Below are positions 28,698-37,708 of a stretch of 64,000 bases of DNA, piece after piece. A program made the translations under genes and the position numbers. The DNA lies in NCBI RefSeq assembly GCF_900155685.1, contig NZ_LT732548.1, positions 4,725,302 through 4,789,301 of the forward strand, read 5' to 3'. Positions within the stretch are counted from its first letter, which is position 1. Every line of letters begins with the position of its first letter. Source of the stretch: Paenibacillus bouchesdurhonensis. GTDB lineage: Bacteria > Bacillota > Bacilli > Paenibacillales > Paenibacillaceae. The notes under the pieces were generated by a model. That model saw nothing but the letters and a program-made list of their open reading frames with translations. It did not search any database and had not been told where the DNA came from.

Positions 28698-29996
28698 TTA
28701 ATCAGACAATCCGAGCTTGCGGAAAATCGTATCTACATGCTTCAAATGCCAGGACGGGTTAAACGCATCCTCAATTTCCTCCGAGCCTAGAACAGCCGTA
28801 ATTTCCGGCGCCTCTTCGATCAGTTCGCGGAACTGGCGCTGCGTCTCCCAAGCCTGCATCGCCCGGGGCTGAACCGTATCATAGGCCTGCTCGCGGCTGA
28901 AACCCTTGTCGATCAGCTTCGTCATGACGCGTCCGGAGAAAGGAACCCCGAACGTACGGCTCATGTTGCGCTTCATGTTCTCCGGGAATACCGTCAGGTT
29001 CTTTACGATATTGCCGAAGCGATTCAGCATATAATTGAGCAGCATCGTCGCATCCGGCAGGATCACGCGCTCTACGGAAGAGTGCGAGATATCGCGTTCA
29101 TGCCACAGCGTCACGTTCTCGTAAGCGGACACCATATGCCCGCGGATGACGCGGGACAAACCGGAAATATTCTCGCTGCCGATTGGGTTGCGCTTGTGCG
29201 GCATGGCGGAGGAGCCTTTTTGGCCTTTAGCGAAGGCCTCCTCGACCTCTCGGAACTCGCTCTTCTGCAGGGCACGGATTTCGGTAGCGAATTTATCGAG
29301 CGATGTGGCGATTAGCGCTAGGGTCGCCATATATTCGGCATGGCGGTCACGCTGCAGCGTCTGCGTAGAGATCGGAGCCGGCTGCGTGCCTAGCTTCTTG
29401 CAAACATACTCCTCCACGAACGGGTCAATGTTTGCGTAAGTACCGACGGCTCCGGATATTTTACCGAACTGCACACCATCTGCCGCCCGGCGGAAACGCT
29501 CCAGATTCCGTTTCATCTCCTCATGCCATAAGGCCATCTTCAGGCCGAAAGTCGTCGGCTCCGCATGTACGCCATGGGTACGACCCATCATCGGCGTGTC
29601 CTTGTAGGCAAGTGCCTTTTCCCGCACAATTTCGATAAAACTCAAAATATCTCGTTCCAGTATCTCATTCGCTTGCTTCAGCAGATAACCTAGAGCCGTG
29701 TCGACGACGTCCGTGGAAGTAAGCCCGTAATGCACCCACTTGCGCTCCGCTCCGAGGCTTTCCGATACCGCGCGGGTAAACGCGATCACATCGTGGCGGG
29801 TCTCCTGCTCGATTTCGTAAATGCGATCGATATCAAAGGATGCCTTCTCGCGCAGCAGCCTGGCATCTTCCTTCGGAATGACTCCAAGTTCAGCCCAAGC
29901 CTCGCATGCGCAAATCTCTACCTCCAGCCACGCTTTGAACTTGTTCTTCTCGGTCCAGATCGCTCTCATCTCGGGTCTGCTGTAACGTTCGATCAT
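28698..29996 (-). CDS. purB: Adenylosuccinate lyase
   Basis: A 432-residue fumarase-superfamily lyase acting twice in the pathway, on SAICAR and on adenylosuccinate. It begins [14 protein letters not shown]. Catalytic residues lie in [15 protein letters not shown] (His) and the signature loop [15 protein letters not shown] (Ser). ATG 29996 has GGAGG upstream and overlaps the end of purK by 4 nt. Confidence 0.97.
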   Translation of the reverse strand: MIERYSRPEMRAIWTEKNKFKAWLEVEICACEAWAELGVIPKEDARLLREKASFDIDRIYEIEQETRHDVIAFTRAVSESLGAERKWVHYGLTSTDVVDTALGYLLKQANEILERDILSFIEIVREKALAYKDTPMMGRTHGVHAEPTTFGLKMALWHEEMKRNLERFRRAADGVQFGKISGAVGTYANIDPFVEEYVCKKLGTQPAPISTQTLQRDRHAEYMATLALIATSLDKFATEIRALQKSEFREVEEAFAKGQKGSSAMPHKRNPIGSENISGLSRVIRGHMVSAYENVTLWHERDISHSSVERVILPDATMLLNYMLNRFGNIVKNLTVFPENMKRNMSRTFGVPFSGRVMTKLIDKGFSREQAYDTVQPRAMQAWETQRQFRELIEEAPEITAVLGSEEIEDAFNPSWHLKHVDTIFRKLGLSD

Positions 29997-31258
29997 ATGA
30001 GCTGGTTCCTCCAAATTTTAGTTTGGTCTATAAAATCAATGCCTTCCTGCACATCGCTGCACAGTATGTTGACATGTCCCATTTTGCGTTTGGCGGCCGA
30101 CCCAGTCTTGCCGTATAAATGCACCTTTGGCACCAAGTTTGCTGACGCCGCAGCGTCTGGCCCTAGTGAGCCCCAGTTCCCTGCGGATACGGCTTCCGCC
30201 ACGGCCTCCACATGCTCACCGAGCACGTTCACCATGACGACCGGCGTCAGCAGCTTCGACTCACCGAGCGGTAGATTGCAAATTGCCCGGATATGCTGCT
30301 CGAATTGCGATGTCGTGCAGGCCTCCATCGTATAATGTCCCGAATTATGCGGGCGCGGCGCCAGCTCATTCACATAAATCCGTCCGTCTCCGGTCAGGAA
30401 CATTTCCACGGCGAGGAGCCCAACGGCTCCCATCGACTCCGCGATCCGTGCAGCAAGCCGTTCAGCCTCTCGCTGCACTTCCTGCTCGATTCTTGCAGGA
30501 ACGATCGATGCGTGCAAAATATTATCCACATGGATATTCTCCGCAACCGGGAACGTTCGGATTTCACCGCGCGGGCTGCGCGCTGCGATGACGGACAATT
30601 CCTTCACGAAGGGAATAAATTGCTCCAATACGAGCTCTGTGCCCGCCTGGCTTAATTCGGCATAGGCCGGGCTGATTTCCGCTTCGGAGCGGATTACCCA
30701 TTGCCCTTTGCCGTCATACCCACCCGTCGCAGTCTTCAGCACGCTGGGAATGCCCAGCCGTGCTACGGCCTCGCGCAGCTGCTGCTCGCTGCTGATCTCC
30801 GCATAGGGAGCTACAGTAGCTCCAGCCGCTTCCACGGCCCGCTTCTCGCGCAGGCGATGCTGCGTCGTATATAGAAGCTGGCTGCCTTGCGGAACATAAG
30901 ATAATTCTTCGAGCAGCGCCGCCACTTCTGCGTCCACGTTCTCGAATTCATACGTGATCACGTCGGATCGCTCGGCCAATCCCCTCGCTGCCTCCTGATC
31001 ATCGTATCCGGCGACGATTTGCTCCGCTACTTGACCGCATGGAGACGATGGCGTCGGATCGAGCGTCACAAATCGATAGCCGAGGTTGGTGCCAGCCAGC
31101 GTCATCATTCGCCCAAGCTGTCCTCCCCCAAGGACACCGATCGTCGAGCCCGGCGGAATGACGTTTCCTACGCGTTCGCTATGCCGCTGTTCAGCGCTGC
31201 CGTTCGCGGCAGCCCGGCCCTTAGATCCGTTCACTGCACCAGAATTTTCGTTCATCAC
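29993..31258 (-). CDS. purK: N5-CAIR synthetase
   Basis: A 421-residue ATP-grasp enzyme making N5-carboxyaminoimidazole ribonucleotide. It has an N-terminal tail of about 30 Ala/Ser/Gly-rich residues before [16 protein letters not shown], longer than usual; later starts are possible but ATG 31258 overlaps purE in the usual ATGA manner. Core motifs are [16 protein letters not shown] and [15 protein letters not shown]. Confidence 0.95.
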   Translation of the reverse strand: MMNENSGAVNGSKGRAAANGSAEQRHSERVGNVIPPGSTIGVLGGGQLGRMMTLAGTNLGYRFVTLDPTPSSPCGQVAEQIVAGYDDQEAARGLAERSDVITYEFENVDAEVAALLEELSYVPQGSQLLYTTQHRLREKRAVEAAGATVAPYAEISSEQQLREAVARLGIPSVLKTATGGYDGKGQWVIRSEAEISPAYAELSQAGTELVLEQFIPFVKELSVIAARSPRGEIRTFPVAENIHVDNILHASIVPARIEQEVQREAERLAARIAESMGAVGLLAVEMFLTGDGRIYVNELAPRPHNSGHYTMEACTTSQFEQHIRAICNLPLGESKLLTPVVMVNVLGEHVEAVAEAVSAGNWGSLGPDAAASANLVPKVHLYGKTGSAAKRKMGHVNILCSDVQEGIDFIDQTKIWRNQLI

Positions 31259-31758
31259 TTGTTCTCCCCCAGCTCAGCAGAGCTGTCTAGCACTTGGTCA
31301 CGAATACGGTCGCGGCGCTCCTGCACACGAGATGACACTTCAGAATCGAAGGCCCCGATCATTTGCGCTGCAAGCAAACCGGCGTTAATCGCGCCCGCCT
31401 TGCCGATCGCCACAGTAGCAACCGGAATTCCCCCCGGCATTTGCACGATAGAGAGCAGGGAGTCCAGACCGTTCAAGGCCGCCGACTTCACCGGGACGCC
31501 GATAACGGGAAGAATCGTCTTTGATGCGACCATACCCGGCAAATGAGCTGCTCCGCCCGCGCCTGCGATGATGACCTTTAAACCGCGCTCTGCCGCTTGC
31601 TCCGCAAATTCAAACATCAAATCCGGCGTGCGGTGTGCAGATACCACCTGCTTCTCATAAGGTATTTGAAGCTCCTCCAAAACAGCGCAAGCATGGGACA
31701 TCGTTTCCCAGTCCGATGTACTGCCCATGATTACTGCAACCTGTGCCTGTGCTGACAT
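31255..31758 (-). CDS. purE: N5-CAIR mutase
   Basis: A 167-residue class I PurE that moves the carboxylate of N5-CAIR to CAIR. It has [19 protein letters not shown] and [12 protein letters not shown]. It is the first gene of the operon, behind GAAGGAG, and follows a leader carrying a guanine riboswitch. Confidence 0.97.
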   Translation of the reverse strand: MSAQAQVAVIMGSTSDWETMSHACAVLEELQIPYEKQVVSAHRTPDLMFEFAEQAAERGLKVIIAGAGGAAHLPGMVASKTILPVIGVPVKSAALNGLDSLLSIVQMPGGIPVATVAIGKAGAINAGLLAAQMIGAFDSEVSSRVQERRDRIRDQVLDSSAELGENK

Positions 31759-31831
31759 GCCTCAACCCGCTCCTTCAATTAAAGTATTTGGTCTTTCTGT
31801 TCGTTTATCCCCCAGCTCCAGCCAAGACATT

Positions 31832-31884
31832 AAAAAAGTCCGGAGTATTCTGGAAAATAACGAGTATTTTCAGATTCCCGGACC
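31832..31884 (-). terminator. Riboswitch-controlled terminator upstream of purE
   Basis: On the minus strand GTCCGG...CCGGAC closes an imperfect long hairpin (with CTG/CAG and AAAATA/TATTTT inside) followed by TTTTTT. It lies between the guanine aptamer and purE. Its 5' arm can alternatively pair with the aptamer 3' end (32092-32113). Confidence 0.85.
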
Positions 31885-31986
31885 AGAGAGAATACACCGG
31901 ATTCACAACAAGCAGCATGCAGTGTGATTCCGCGTTTGTCTTATGACTACAGAAGTAAGTATGATGTCGCCACGAGCGCGCTTCCG

Positions 31987-32073
31987 TCATGCGCGTAATA
32001 TCGGCGCAGAGCTGGAAACACCCCAACCGTCTTCATCGTCTGTAATCATAACGAAGAAAGCCTCTTCTTGCAT
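31987..32073 (-). other. Possible 28-codon leader ORF in the pur leader
   Basis: ATG 32073 is preceded by AGGAAGAAGG and the frame runs 28 codons (MQEEAFFVMITDDEDGWGVS...) to TGA 31987. It lies inside the long loop between aptamer and terminator. Nothing beyond the weak ribosome binding site shows it is translated. Confidence 0.2.
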
Positions 32074-32098
32074 AACAACCTTCTTCCTGACGTATTCC

Positions 32099-32165
32099 CT
32101 CGTAGTCCGAAAATTTACGGTTTTCAGGTAGAAACTTCCGAGCCATATCCCCGGATTTATACGAG
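32099..32165 (-). ncRNA. Guanine-class purine riboswitch aptamer
   Basis: On the minus strand P1 is CTCGTA/TACGAG. P2 and P3 carry the conserved loops GATATGG and CCGTAAA, and the junction contains AGTTTCTACC. The specificity base is C (GGACTACG), as in guanine/hypoxanthine sensors, rather than the U of adenine sensors. It lies in the leader of the pur operon and should lower expression when guanine is plentiful. Confidence 0.95.
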
Positions 32166-32201
32166 ATCATTCAAACTAGCGGTCACCCGCTGTCCTTTAT
32201 C

Positions 32202-32231
32202 AGTTTAACAATCCCGCCTAGCTCATGTCAA
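32202..32231 (-). promoter_or_regulatory. Promoter of the pur operon
   Basis: On the minus strand TTGACA (32226-32231), an 18-nt spacer and TAAACT (32202-32207) with an upstream TG (TGT) extension. Transcription would begin about 30 nt before the aptamer. Confidence 0.7.
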
Positions 32232-32233
32232 CT

Positions 32234-32278
32234 AAAACACGAACATTATTAATTCCCGTAATCAGAATGTTCGTTTTT
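32234..32278 (-). promoter_or_regulatory. PurR inverted Pur box
   Basis: AAAAACGAACATT and its inverse AATGTTCGTGTTT flank an 18-nt spacer, immediately upstream of the -35 element. Each arm resembles the Bacillus PurBox AWWWCCGAACWWT. This suggests PRPP-responsive PurR repression in addition to the riboswitch. Confidence 0.82.
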
Positions 32279-32362
32279 TCACGCTATCTTAAGTTAAAAA
32301 CAAGAAAAACACGCTTAAGGAAGCGAAGGCTCCAGAGAGAAGCGGCATGCTTGTCTTATATA

Positions 32363-32394
32363 TAAAAAAGAGAATGCCCCTAAGGACACTCTCC
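32363..32394 (-). terminator. Terminator of the universal stress protein gene
   Basis: On the minus strand GAGAGTG/CATTCTC with CC/GG inside forms a stem followed by TTTTTTA. It separates this gene from the pur promoter. Confidence 0.8.
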
Positions 32395-32404
32395 CTTAAA
32401 TTGC

Positions 32405-32839
32405 TTATTTAACGACCAGCACAGGCACCTTGGCATGCTGAACAACGTTATGGCTGACGCTGCCAAGGACGAATTCGCGAATGCCTCCAAGGCCGCGGCT
32501 GCCGATGACGATAATGTCGTTATTGTTCTTCTTCACATAATCCAAAATGACTTCCGCCGGCGCGCCCTGAAACAGCTCGACCTTCCCGTTCACACCTGCA
32601 GCCTGCAATCGGCTCTTCGCTTCCTCTACCGTCTTCTCAGCCAGCTCGTAGAAATCCTGATTTACGGATGCGGGCACGGGCGCATATCCCTCTGCGACAT
32701 AGAAACGTGGAAAATCAAAAACATGTACCACTTCCAGAGTAGCTTCCGGTGTTAATTTTACTAGTTCGATCGCCTTATCCAGCGCTTTGGTACCTGCCTT
32801 GGAACCATCATAAGCTGCAACAATTTTGGTAAACAACAT
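32405..32839 (-). CDS. Universal stress protein, UspA family
   Basis: A 144-residue soluble protein of the ATP-binding UspA class. It starts FTKIVAAYDGSKAGTKALDKAI and carries the nucleotide motif IVIGSRGLGGIREFVLGSVSHNV, written here in two parts: GSRGLGG and GSVSHNVVQHA. Its physiological role is not clear from context; it is a single gene with its own terminator. Confidence 0.93.
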   Translation of the reverse strand: MLFTKIVAAYDGSKAGTKALDKAIELVKLTPEATLEVVHVFDFPRFYVAEGYAPVPASVNQDFYELAEKTVEEAKSRLQAAGVNGKVELFQGAPAEVILDYVKKNNNDIIVIGSRGLGGIREFVLGSVSHNVVQHAKVPVLVVK

Positions 32840-32921
32840 AAGTCAGCACCTCTCCTTGTCTAGTTTAGAAATACAAGTGGAGCGAGATCGTGCAATTCCT
32901 CTACTTCATTAAATAAACCAT

Positions 32922-33185
32922 TTAGAACAAAAAATAACCCAGCAGCACCGCATTCAGCAATAGAAGCAGCGGAATGCCTATCCGGAAGCTGGCATGCTTC
33001 GTTTTGTGCCGCTTTACGTTCATGGCCGTCAGCACACCAAGCGAACCGCCGATGGCTGCCAAGAGAAACAATGTCCGCTCAGGAATTCGATCGCGCCTCT
33101 GCCGGGCCCGGCGCTTATCATCGGCCATAACTAGATATGAAATAACATTAATAATTAGAAACCAGAGCAGCAACCCGGATTTCAT
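32922..33185 (-). CDS. DUF1294 family membrane protein
   Basis: An 87-residue integral membrane protein. It has a hydrophobic segment at residues 3-20, a basic loop (DDKRRARQRRDRIPERTL), a second segment (LLAAIGGSLGVLTAMNV), the conserved HKTKHASF motif and a last hydrophobic stretch. This order defines DUF1294. The start at ATG 33185 follows GGGGGCGG; an in-frame ATG at 33206 is possible. Function is unknown. Confidence 0.85.
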   Translation of the reverse strand: MKSGLLLWFLIINVISYLVMADDKRRARQRRDRIPERTLFLLAAIGGSLGVLTAMNVKRHKTKHASFRIGIPLLLLLNAVLLGYFLF

Positions 33186-33264
33186 GCTCACCGCCCCCAT
33201 CTTCATCCGTCTATGCAGAGCTTCGTTTCCCTTGATTCTATTATAACGCTAACGCTATAAATAC

Positions 33265-33290
33265 AAAAGGCTCCCGCATGGGAGCCTTTG
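33265..33290 (-). terminator. Bidirectional terminator
   Basis: AAAGGCTCCC/GGGAGCCTTT form a perfect 10-bp stem with a 4-nt loop. It follows the 43-residue gene on the minus strand. Confidence 0.8.
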
Positions 33291-33301
33291 TCGACGCAGC
33301 A

Positions 33302-33433
33302 CTACATCTTCGGTATTTCATTTAAGCTCGGCGGCCTCTTGGCCTGCTTCTTCAGCTTAGGCTCTACCGCTTCTTCCATAATACTGGATTTGTTCTGCTG
33401 ATCCTTGATCTTCGTTGATTTGTGATGGGGCAT
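33302..33433 (-). CDS. Small basic protein (43 aa)
   Basis: A short gene with an excellent ribosome binding site (GGAGGTGATGAGC before ATG 33433) and a terminator after it. The product is highly charged and Lys-rich, with His-His near the start (PHHKSTKIKDQQNKSS) and a Pro-rich end (KRPPSLNEIPKM). No membrane segment or known domain is seen. It may be a sporulation- or stress-associated small protein, but that is a guess from composition. Confidence 0.6.
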   Translation of the reverse strand: MPHHKSTKIKDQQNKSSIMEEAVEPKLKKQAKRPPSLNEIPKM

Positions 33434-33525
33434 GCTCATCACCTCCTATTCATAGGTTCTCGAGCATGCCGCTGTTTTATGCGAAGAGGAAGACAGGGTA
33501 ATATCCAAACATCGGCAGAAGTCTT

Positions 33526-35658
33526 CTACTTGTTCTTATTCTCCATAGCCGCCTTCAGCAATTCTCCCAGGTTGGAGCCAATGGATTCCTGCTTTTTCGT
33601 ATACTGGCTAACGAGCCTCTTCTCCTCCCGCTTGTTCATGCGTTTAGGGTCGTTATTGCTCAGCGTTTCCGTAATGCCACAAGGCAGACATTGAACGTAG
33701 CGGCCAGCCTTGCCTTCCTTCAGCTCCATCTTCTTATGGCACTGCGGACAACGCCGGTTGGACAGGCGCTTCTCGCCGGAACGGCGGTAGCCGCAATCTT
33801 CGCTTGGACAGATGAGCATCAGCCCCCGCCCCGTCTTCTTCTCCAGCAGCCTCGTACCGCAATCCGGACAATGGCTGTTGGACACATTATGCGGCTTATA
33901 GGTCGCATCGCTTTTCTTCACGCCAGCCACGAGCCCCTGAGCCATATCGCGTATCCCCTCTAGGAACGGGCCAGGCTTGCCCTGCCCCCGAGCGATCCGC
34001 TCCAGCTCTGCCTCCCATTTCGCCGTCAGATCCGGCGACCGCAGATCGCTCGGAGCGAGCTCAATCAACTGCTTGCCCTTTCCTGTCGGATGCAGCAGGT
34101 TTCCCTGCCGCTCAATCGTATCCGAGCTGACCAGCTTCTCGATAATATCGGCTCGGGTCGCCGGCGTGCCTAATCCGTGCTTCTCCATTTGCGTCAGCAA
34201 TGCCGCCTCGCTGTACCGCTTCGGCGGCATAGTACGGCCGCTTTGAATGCGACAGCGCTTCACAGTCACACTGTCTCCTTCCTTCAGTTCTGGAAGCAGC
34301 GCGCCGCTGCCTTCAAGCGATTCCTCATCCTCCTCGTCTTCATCCACAGGCTGACCGTCATAGACGGCCCGCCAGCCGCTGTCCTTCATCGTCGTGCCTT
34401 TGGCATGGAGGGCCTCCCCGGCGACATCCAAAGTAACAGCGACATTGTCATAACGGGCCGCCGGATAGAATAGACTGATGAACCGCCTTACGATCAAATC
34501 ATATAACCTGCGCTCTTCTGTGCTGAGCTCATTGAGCAGTACCGTCTGCTCGGTCGGAATGATTGCGTGATGATCGGTAACTTTACTGTCATCGATAATC
34601 CGTTTACCCAAAGAGAGCGGCTTGCGCAGCAGCGGTCTTGCTAAAGGGGCGTAAGGGCCGATCGCCACGCTCGTCAGTCTCTCCTTCAGCGTGTCCTTCA
34701 TATCGGACGTCAAATAACGCGAGTCCGTACGCGGATAAGTTACGAGCTTATGCTGTTCATACAGCCGCTGCAATACATTAGAGGTCTGCTTGGCGGAAAA
34801 CCCGAGCAAGCGGTTCGCATCCCGCTGCAGCTCTGTCAAATCGTATGCCAAAGGATGCGGCACATTCTTCTCGCTCTTCTTGAGTTTCACGATTTTGCCG
34901 GAGCGGCCGTCGAGCTTCCCTTGAAGCTGCTTCACCTTCTCCGGGTCAAAAATCCGCGAATCATTATTCGCGCCCCGCCATACGGCTTCGAACGTTCCCA
35001 GATCAACGCGCAGTGTGCTGTATTCCTCCGATCGGAACGAGACAATCTCGTTCTCCCGCTGCATAATCATGCCCAGCGTTGGCGTCTGCACCCGCCCCGC
35101 GGATAGCGGCGAACCGAATTTGGTGGTCAGTGCCCGAGTAACGTTCAGTCCGATCATCCAGTCCGCTTCCGCCCGGCATCTTGCCGACTGGTACAGCCGA
35201 TCGTATTGATTCCCCGGCTTAAGCGAAGCAAAGCCCTCCTTGATCGCCTTATCGGTCTGCGAGGAGATCCACAGCCGCTGGAACGGCTTGTTCCATTTCG
35301 CCATATCCATGATCCATCTAGCCAGCAGTTCTCCTTCGCGCGCAGCATCCGTTGCAATGATGAGAGAATTGATATCCTGCCTTCTCATCAGCTGCTGCAC
35401 GGCCTTGAACTGATGGCTGCTCTCCCGCAGCACCTTCAGCTTCATTTTCCCAGGTAAAATCGGCAGATCCTCCAAGGCCCAGGAACGGAACTTAGCATCA
35501 TAGTCCTCCGGCTCCGCAAGCCCGACCAGATGGCCCAGCGCCCAGGTCACGACATACTTCGGCCCTTCCAAATAACTCTTATGCTTATCGCGGCAGCCCA
35601 TCACTCGCGCGATTTCTCGCGCTACGGACGGCTTCTCCGCTAGTACTAATGTTTTCAT
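33526..35658 (-). CDS. topB: DNA topoisomerase III
   Basis: A 710-residue type IA topoisomerase. The Toprim domain opens KTLVLAEKPSVAREIARVMG, with the acidic pair in ATDAAREGE. The active-site Tyr lies in VTYPRTDSRYL. The C-terminus has zinc-ribbon Cys clusters (CPDCGTRL, CPSEDCG, CPQCHKKM, CLPCG). It decatenates and relaxes negatively supercoiled DNA. Length agrees with Bacillus TopB (about 727). It is transcribed alone, with AAAGGAG upstream. Confidence 0.96.
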   Translation of the reverse strand: MKTLVLAEKPSVAREIARVMGCRDKHKSYLEGPKYVVTWALGHLVGLAEPEDYDAKFRSWALEDLPILPGKMKLKVLRESSHQFKAVQQLMRRQDINSLIIATDAAREGELLARWIMDMAKWNKPFQRLWISSQTDKAIKEGFASLKPGNQYDRLYQSARCRAEADWMIGLNVTRALTTKFGSPLSAGRVQTPTLGMIMQRENEIVSFRSEEYSTLRVDLGTFEAVWRGANNDSRIFDPEKVKQLQGKLDGRSGKIVKLKKSEKNVPHPLAYDLTELQRDANRLLGFSAKQTSNVLQRLYEQHKLVTYPRTDSRYLTSDMKDTLKERLTSVAIGPYAPLARPLLRKPLSLGKRIIDDSKVTDHHAIIPTEQTVLLNELSTEERRLYDLIVRRFISLFYPAARYDNVAVTLDVAGEALHAKGTTMKDSGWRAVYDGQPVDEDEEDEESLEGSGALLPELKEGDSVTVKRCRIQSGRTMPPKRYSEAALLTQMEKHGLGTPATRADIIEKLVSSDTIERQGNLLHPTGKGKQLIELAPSDLRSPDLTAKWEAELERIARGQGKPGPFLEGIRDMAQGLVAGVKKSDATYKPHNVSNSHCPDCGTRLLEKKTGRGLMLICPSEDCGYRRSGEKRLSNRRCPQCHKKMELKEGKAGRYVQCLPCGITETLSNNDPKRMNKREEKRLVSQYTKKQESIGSNLGELLKAAMENKNK

Positions 35659-35912
35659 GGGTCACAGATGCACTCCTTTCAAAGTTTATTATAGCATCCG
35701 TGGGAGTGCGCAACGAAATCTTCAAGATTTTAAATTGAGCGCACGAGGTAGCAAGCTTAGGCTTAGGTTATTTTAAGTAGGCTTTTGAAGAAGGCTTTCT
35801 CGAACGTTGGATCTTTATAAACATTGAATAAATTTATTGTTTTTCTGGGATTTTAATGCAATGGTTAATGTACTAATGATAAAGCTATACAACAAAGGAA
35901 AATTAATATATA

Positions 35913-35942
35913 TTATTACCAGGTACTAAAACCTGATAATAA
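35913..35942 (+). promoter_or_regulatory. FapR operator-like sites upstream of fabH
   Basis: TTATTACCAGGTACTAA (35913-35929) matches the FapR-type palindrome TTAGTACCTRRTACTAA closely (about 15/17). An overlapping second copy, CTAAAACCTGATAATAA (35926-35942), is weaker. They lie about 85 nt before fabH. The rest of the 367-nt gap from topB (35659-36026) is AT-rich and shows no gene; I could not fix a promoter with confidence. Confidence 0.72.
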
Positions 35943-36026
35943 TATTAGGCCATAATTTAGATTTTCATACAAGATATCGAAGCATGTTTTTTACAAACCC
36001 ATTTCCACAATGAAGGAGCGATTGAT

Positions 36027-37025
36027 TTGACGCCTGTATCCAAATCGCGGATTACCGCCATCGGTACTTACGTTCCCGAGAAAATATTGACGAATGAGGA
36101 TCTGGAGAAGCTGGTTGAAACGAATGACGAATGGATCGTTCAACGAACAGGAATTCAAGAGCGGCACATTACGGCAGACGACGAATTCACCTCCGATTTA
36201 TGCATCCGCGCCGTCGAGAAGCTCCGCAGCACCTACAACGTCTTGCTGGATGATGTCGATCTTATTCTCGTAGCGACGACTACTCCCGATTACTCATTCC
36301 CTAGCGTATCATGCAAAATTCAAAAGCATTTCGAAATGGGAAACACCGGGGCAGTGGATCTGAATGCGACATGCGCGGGCTTCTCCTATGCCCTTCATCT
36401 GGCTAATGGACTGATCACTTCAGGGCTACATAGGAAAGTGCTTGTGGTCGCGGGCGAAACGATGAGCAAGATAACGGATTACAGCGATCGGAGCACGTGC
36501 ATTCTATTTGGCGATGGAGCCGGGGCTGTGCTTGTCGAGCGGGAAGATACAGAATCAGGCTGTTTTGAGGCCGTCGTCATGGGCACGCAAGGAGCCGGGG
36601 GAATCAACGTATATCGCTCCGGTCTCTCCCGGGCCATGGACGGTCAACCTTTGGAAGGCAACGGTAAAATCGTGCAAAATGGACGCGAAGTATTCAAATG
36701 GGCGGTACGCACCGTGACTGCCGGGATTGAGCAGCTGCTGGAGCAGGCTAATGTAAGTCGGGAGCAGATCGACTGGTTCATTCCGCACAGCGCCAATTTG
36801 CGCATGATTGAATCTATCTGTGAGAAAGCGAATATCCCTTTGGGCAAAACACTGCAAAGCGTTCAGCTTATGGGCAATACCTCCTCGGCATCGATTCCCC
36901 TTGCCCTGCAAGCGGGAATCGATGCCGGCCAGTTGAAGCCCGGCGACAGATTGCTCATTTATGGCTTCGGCAGCGGCCTTACTCATGCAGGACTCATTGT
37001 GCGATGGGGCGTACCCGCTATATAA
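36027..37025 (+). CDS. fabH: 3-oxoacyl-ACP synthase III
   Basis: A 332-residue ketoacyl-ACP synthase III that condenses acyl-CoA with malonyl-ACP to start fatty acid synthesis. The triad is Cys116 (NATCAGFSYAL), His254 (FIPHSANLRM) and Asn284 (MGNTSSASIP). The start is TTG 36027 with AAGGAG 8 nt upstream. No other fab gene is near, so it is probably a second copy such as FabHB, which in Bacilli primes branched-chain acids. FapR-like sites upstream suggest malonyl-CoA control. Confidence 0.93.
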   Translation: MTPVSKSRITAIGTYVPEKILTNEDLEKLVETNDEWIVQRTGIQERHITADDEFTSDLCIRAVEKLRSTYNVLLDDVDLILVATTTPDYSFPSVSCKIQKHFEMGNTGAVDLNATCAGFSYALHLANGLITSGLHRKVLVVAGETMSKITDYSDRSTCILFGDGAGAVLVEREDTESGCFEAVVMGTQGAGGINVYRSGLSRAMDGQPLEGNGKIVQNGREVFKWAVRTVTAGIEQLLEQANVSREQIDWFIPHSANLRMIESICEKANIPLGKTLQSVQLMGNTSSASIPLALQAGIDAGQLKPGDRLLIYGFGSGLTHAGLIVRWGVPAI

Positions 37026-37060
37026 TTAGCAGGATGAACAACTAGAGAAGGGGCGCAGTG

Positions 37061-37630
37061 ATGGCACAGCTATTTTTTAAGTACGGGGCAATGAACAGCG
37101 GCAAATCGATTGAGATTCTAAAAGTGGCCCATAATTACGAGGAACAGAACAAACCGGTGATGCTCTTCACGTCGGCTCTCGACGACCGGGATGAGGTGGG
37201 CTACATTTCCTCGCGCATCGGCCTGCGCAGGCCAGCGATCCCGATCAAGGACGATACCGACATCTTTGGCCTGGTTAGCCGTCAGGAGCCACGGCCCTAC
37301 TGCGTGCTTGTAGACGAGTGTCAATTTTTGAACAAGGACAGCATCGAGCAGCTTGTCCGCATCGTCGACGAACTCGACGTTCCCGTCATGGGCTTCGGCC
37401 TCAAGAACGATTTCCAGAATCAACTCTTCGAGGGCAGCAAGCTAATGCTGATTTATGCGGATAAAATAGAGGAAATGAAGACGATTTGCTGGTTCTGCGA
37501 GCGCAAAGCTACGATGAACCTACGCGTCGAGAACGGGAAGCCCGTCTACACGGGAGAGCAAATCCAAATCGGCGGCAATGAGTCCTACTACCCTGTATGC
37601 CGGAAATGTCATCGTAATCCTCCATTATAG
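37061..37630 (+). CDS. tdk: Thymidine kinase
   Basis: A 189-residue type II thymidine kinase. It has a P-loop GAMNSGKS, the VLVDECQFL motif and zinc-binding Cys in [13 protein letters not shown] and CRKCHRNPP. It phosphorylates thymidine for salvage. I chose ATG 37061, 7 nt after GAAGGGG, over the GTG at 37058. It is 35 nt behind fabH and probably shares its transcript. Confidence 0.94.
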   Translation: MAQLFFKYGAMNSGKSIEILKVAHNYEEQNKPVMLFTSALDDRDEVGYISSRIGLRRPAIPIKDDTDIFGLVSRQEPRPYCVLVDECQFLNKDSIEQLVRIVDELDVPVMGFGLKNDFQNQLFEGSKLMLIYADKIEEMKTICWFCERKATMNLRVENGKPVYTGEQIQIGGNESYYPVCRKCHRNPPL

Positions 37631-37644
37631 TTATCCTATATAGT

Positions 37645-37677
37645 AAGAAGGCACATGCACCCTGCATGCGCCTTCTT
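37645..37677 (+). terminator. Strong hairpin after tdk
   Basis: AAGAAGGC/GCCTTCTT outer arms with GCATGC-related inner pairing form a long stem. The T-run is poor, so it may act as a bidirectional terminator or barrier between convergent genes. Confidence 0.65.
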
Positions 37678-37708
37678 AAAGTTCAACGAACATAGAATCC
37701 CCTATTTG

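Noticed and set aside
31805-32026. 73-codon minus-strand frame in the pur leader
   Set aside because: It runs through the terminator hairpin and lacks a ribosome binding site; the segment is better explained as leader RNA.
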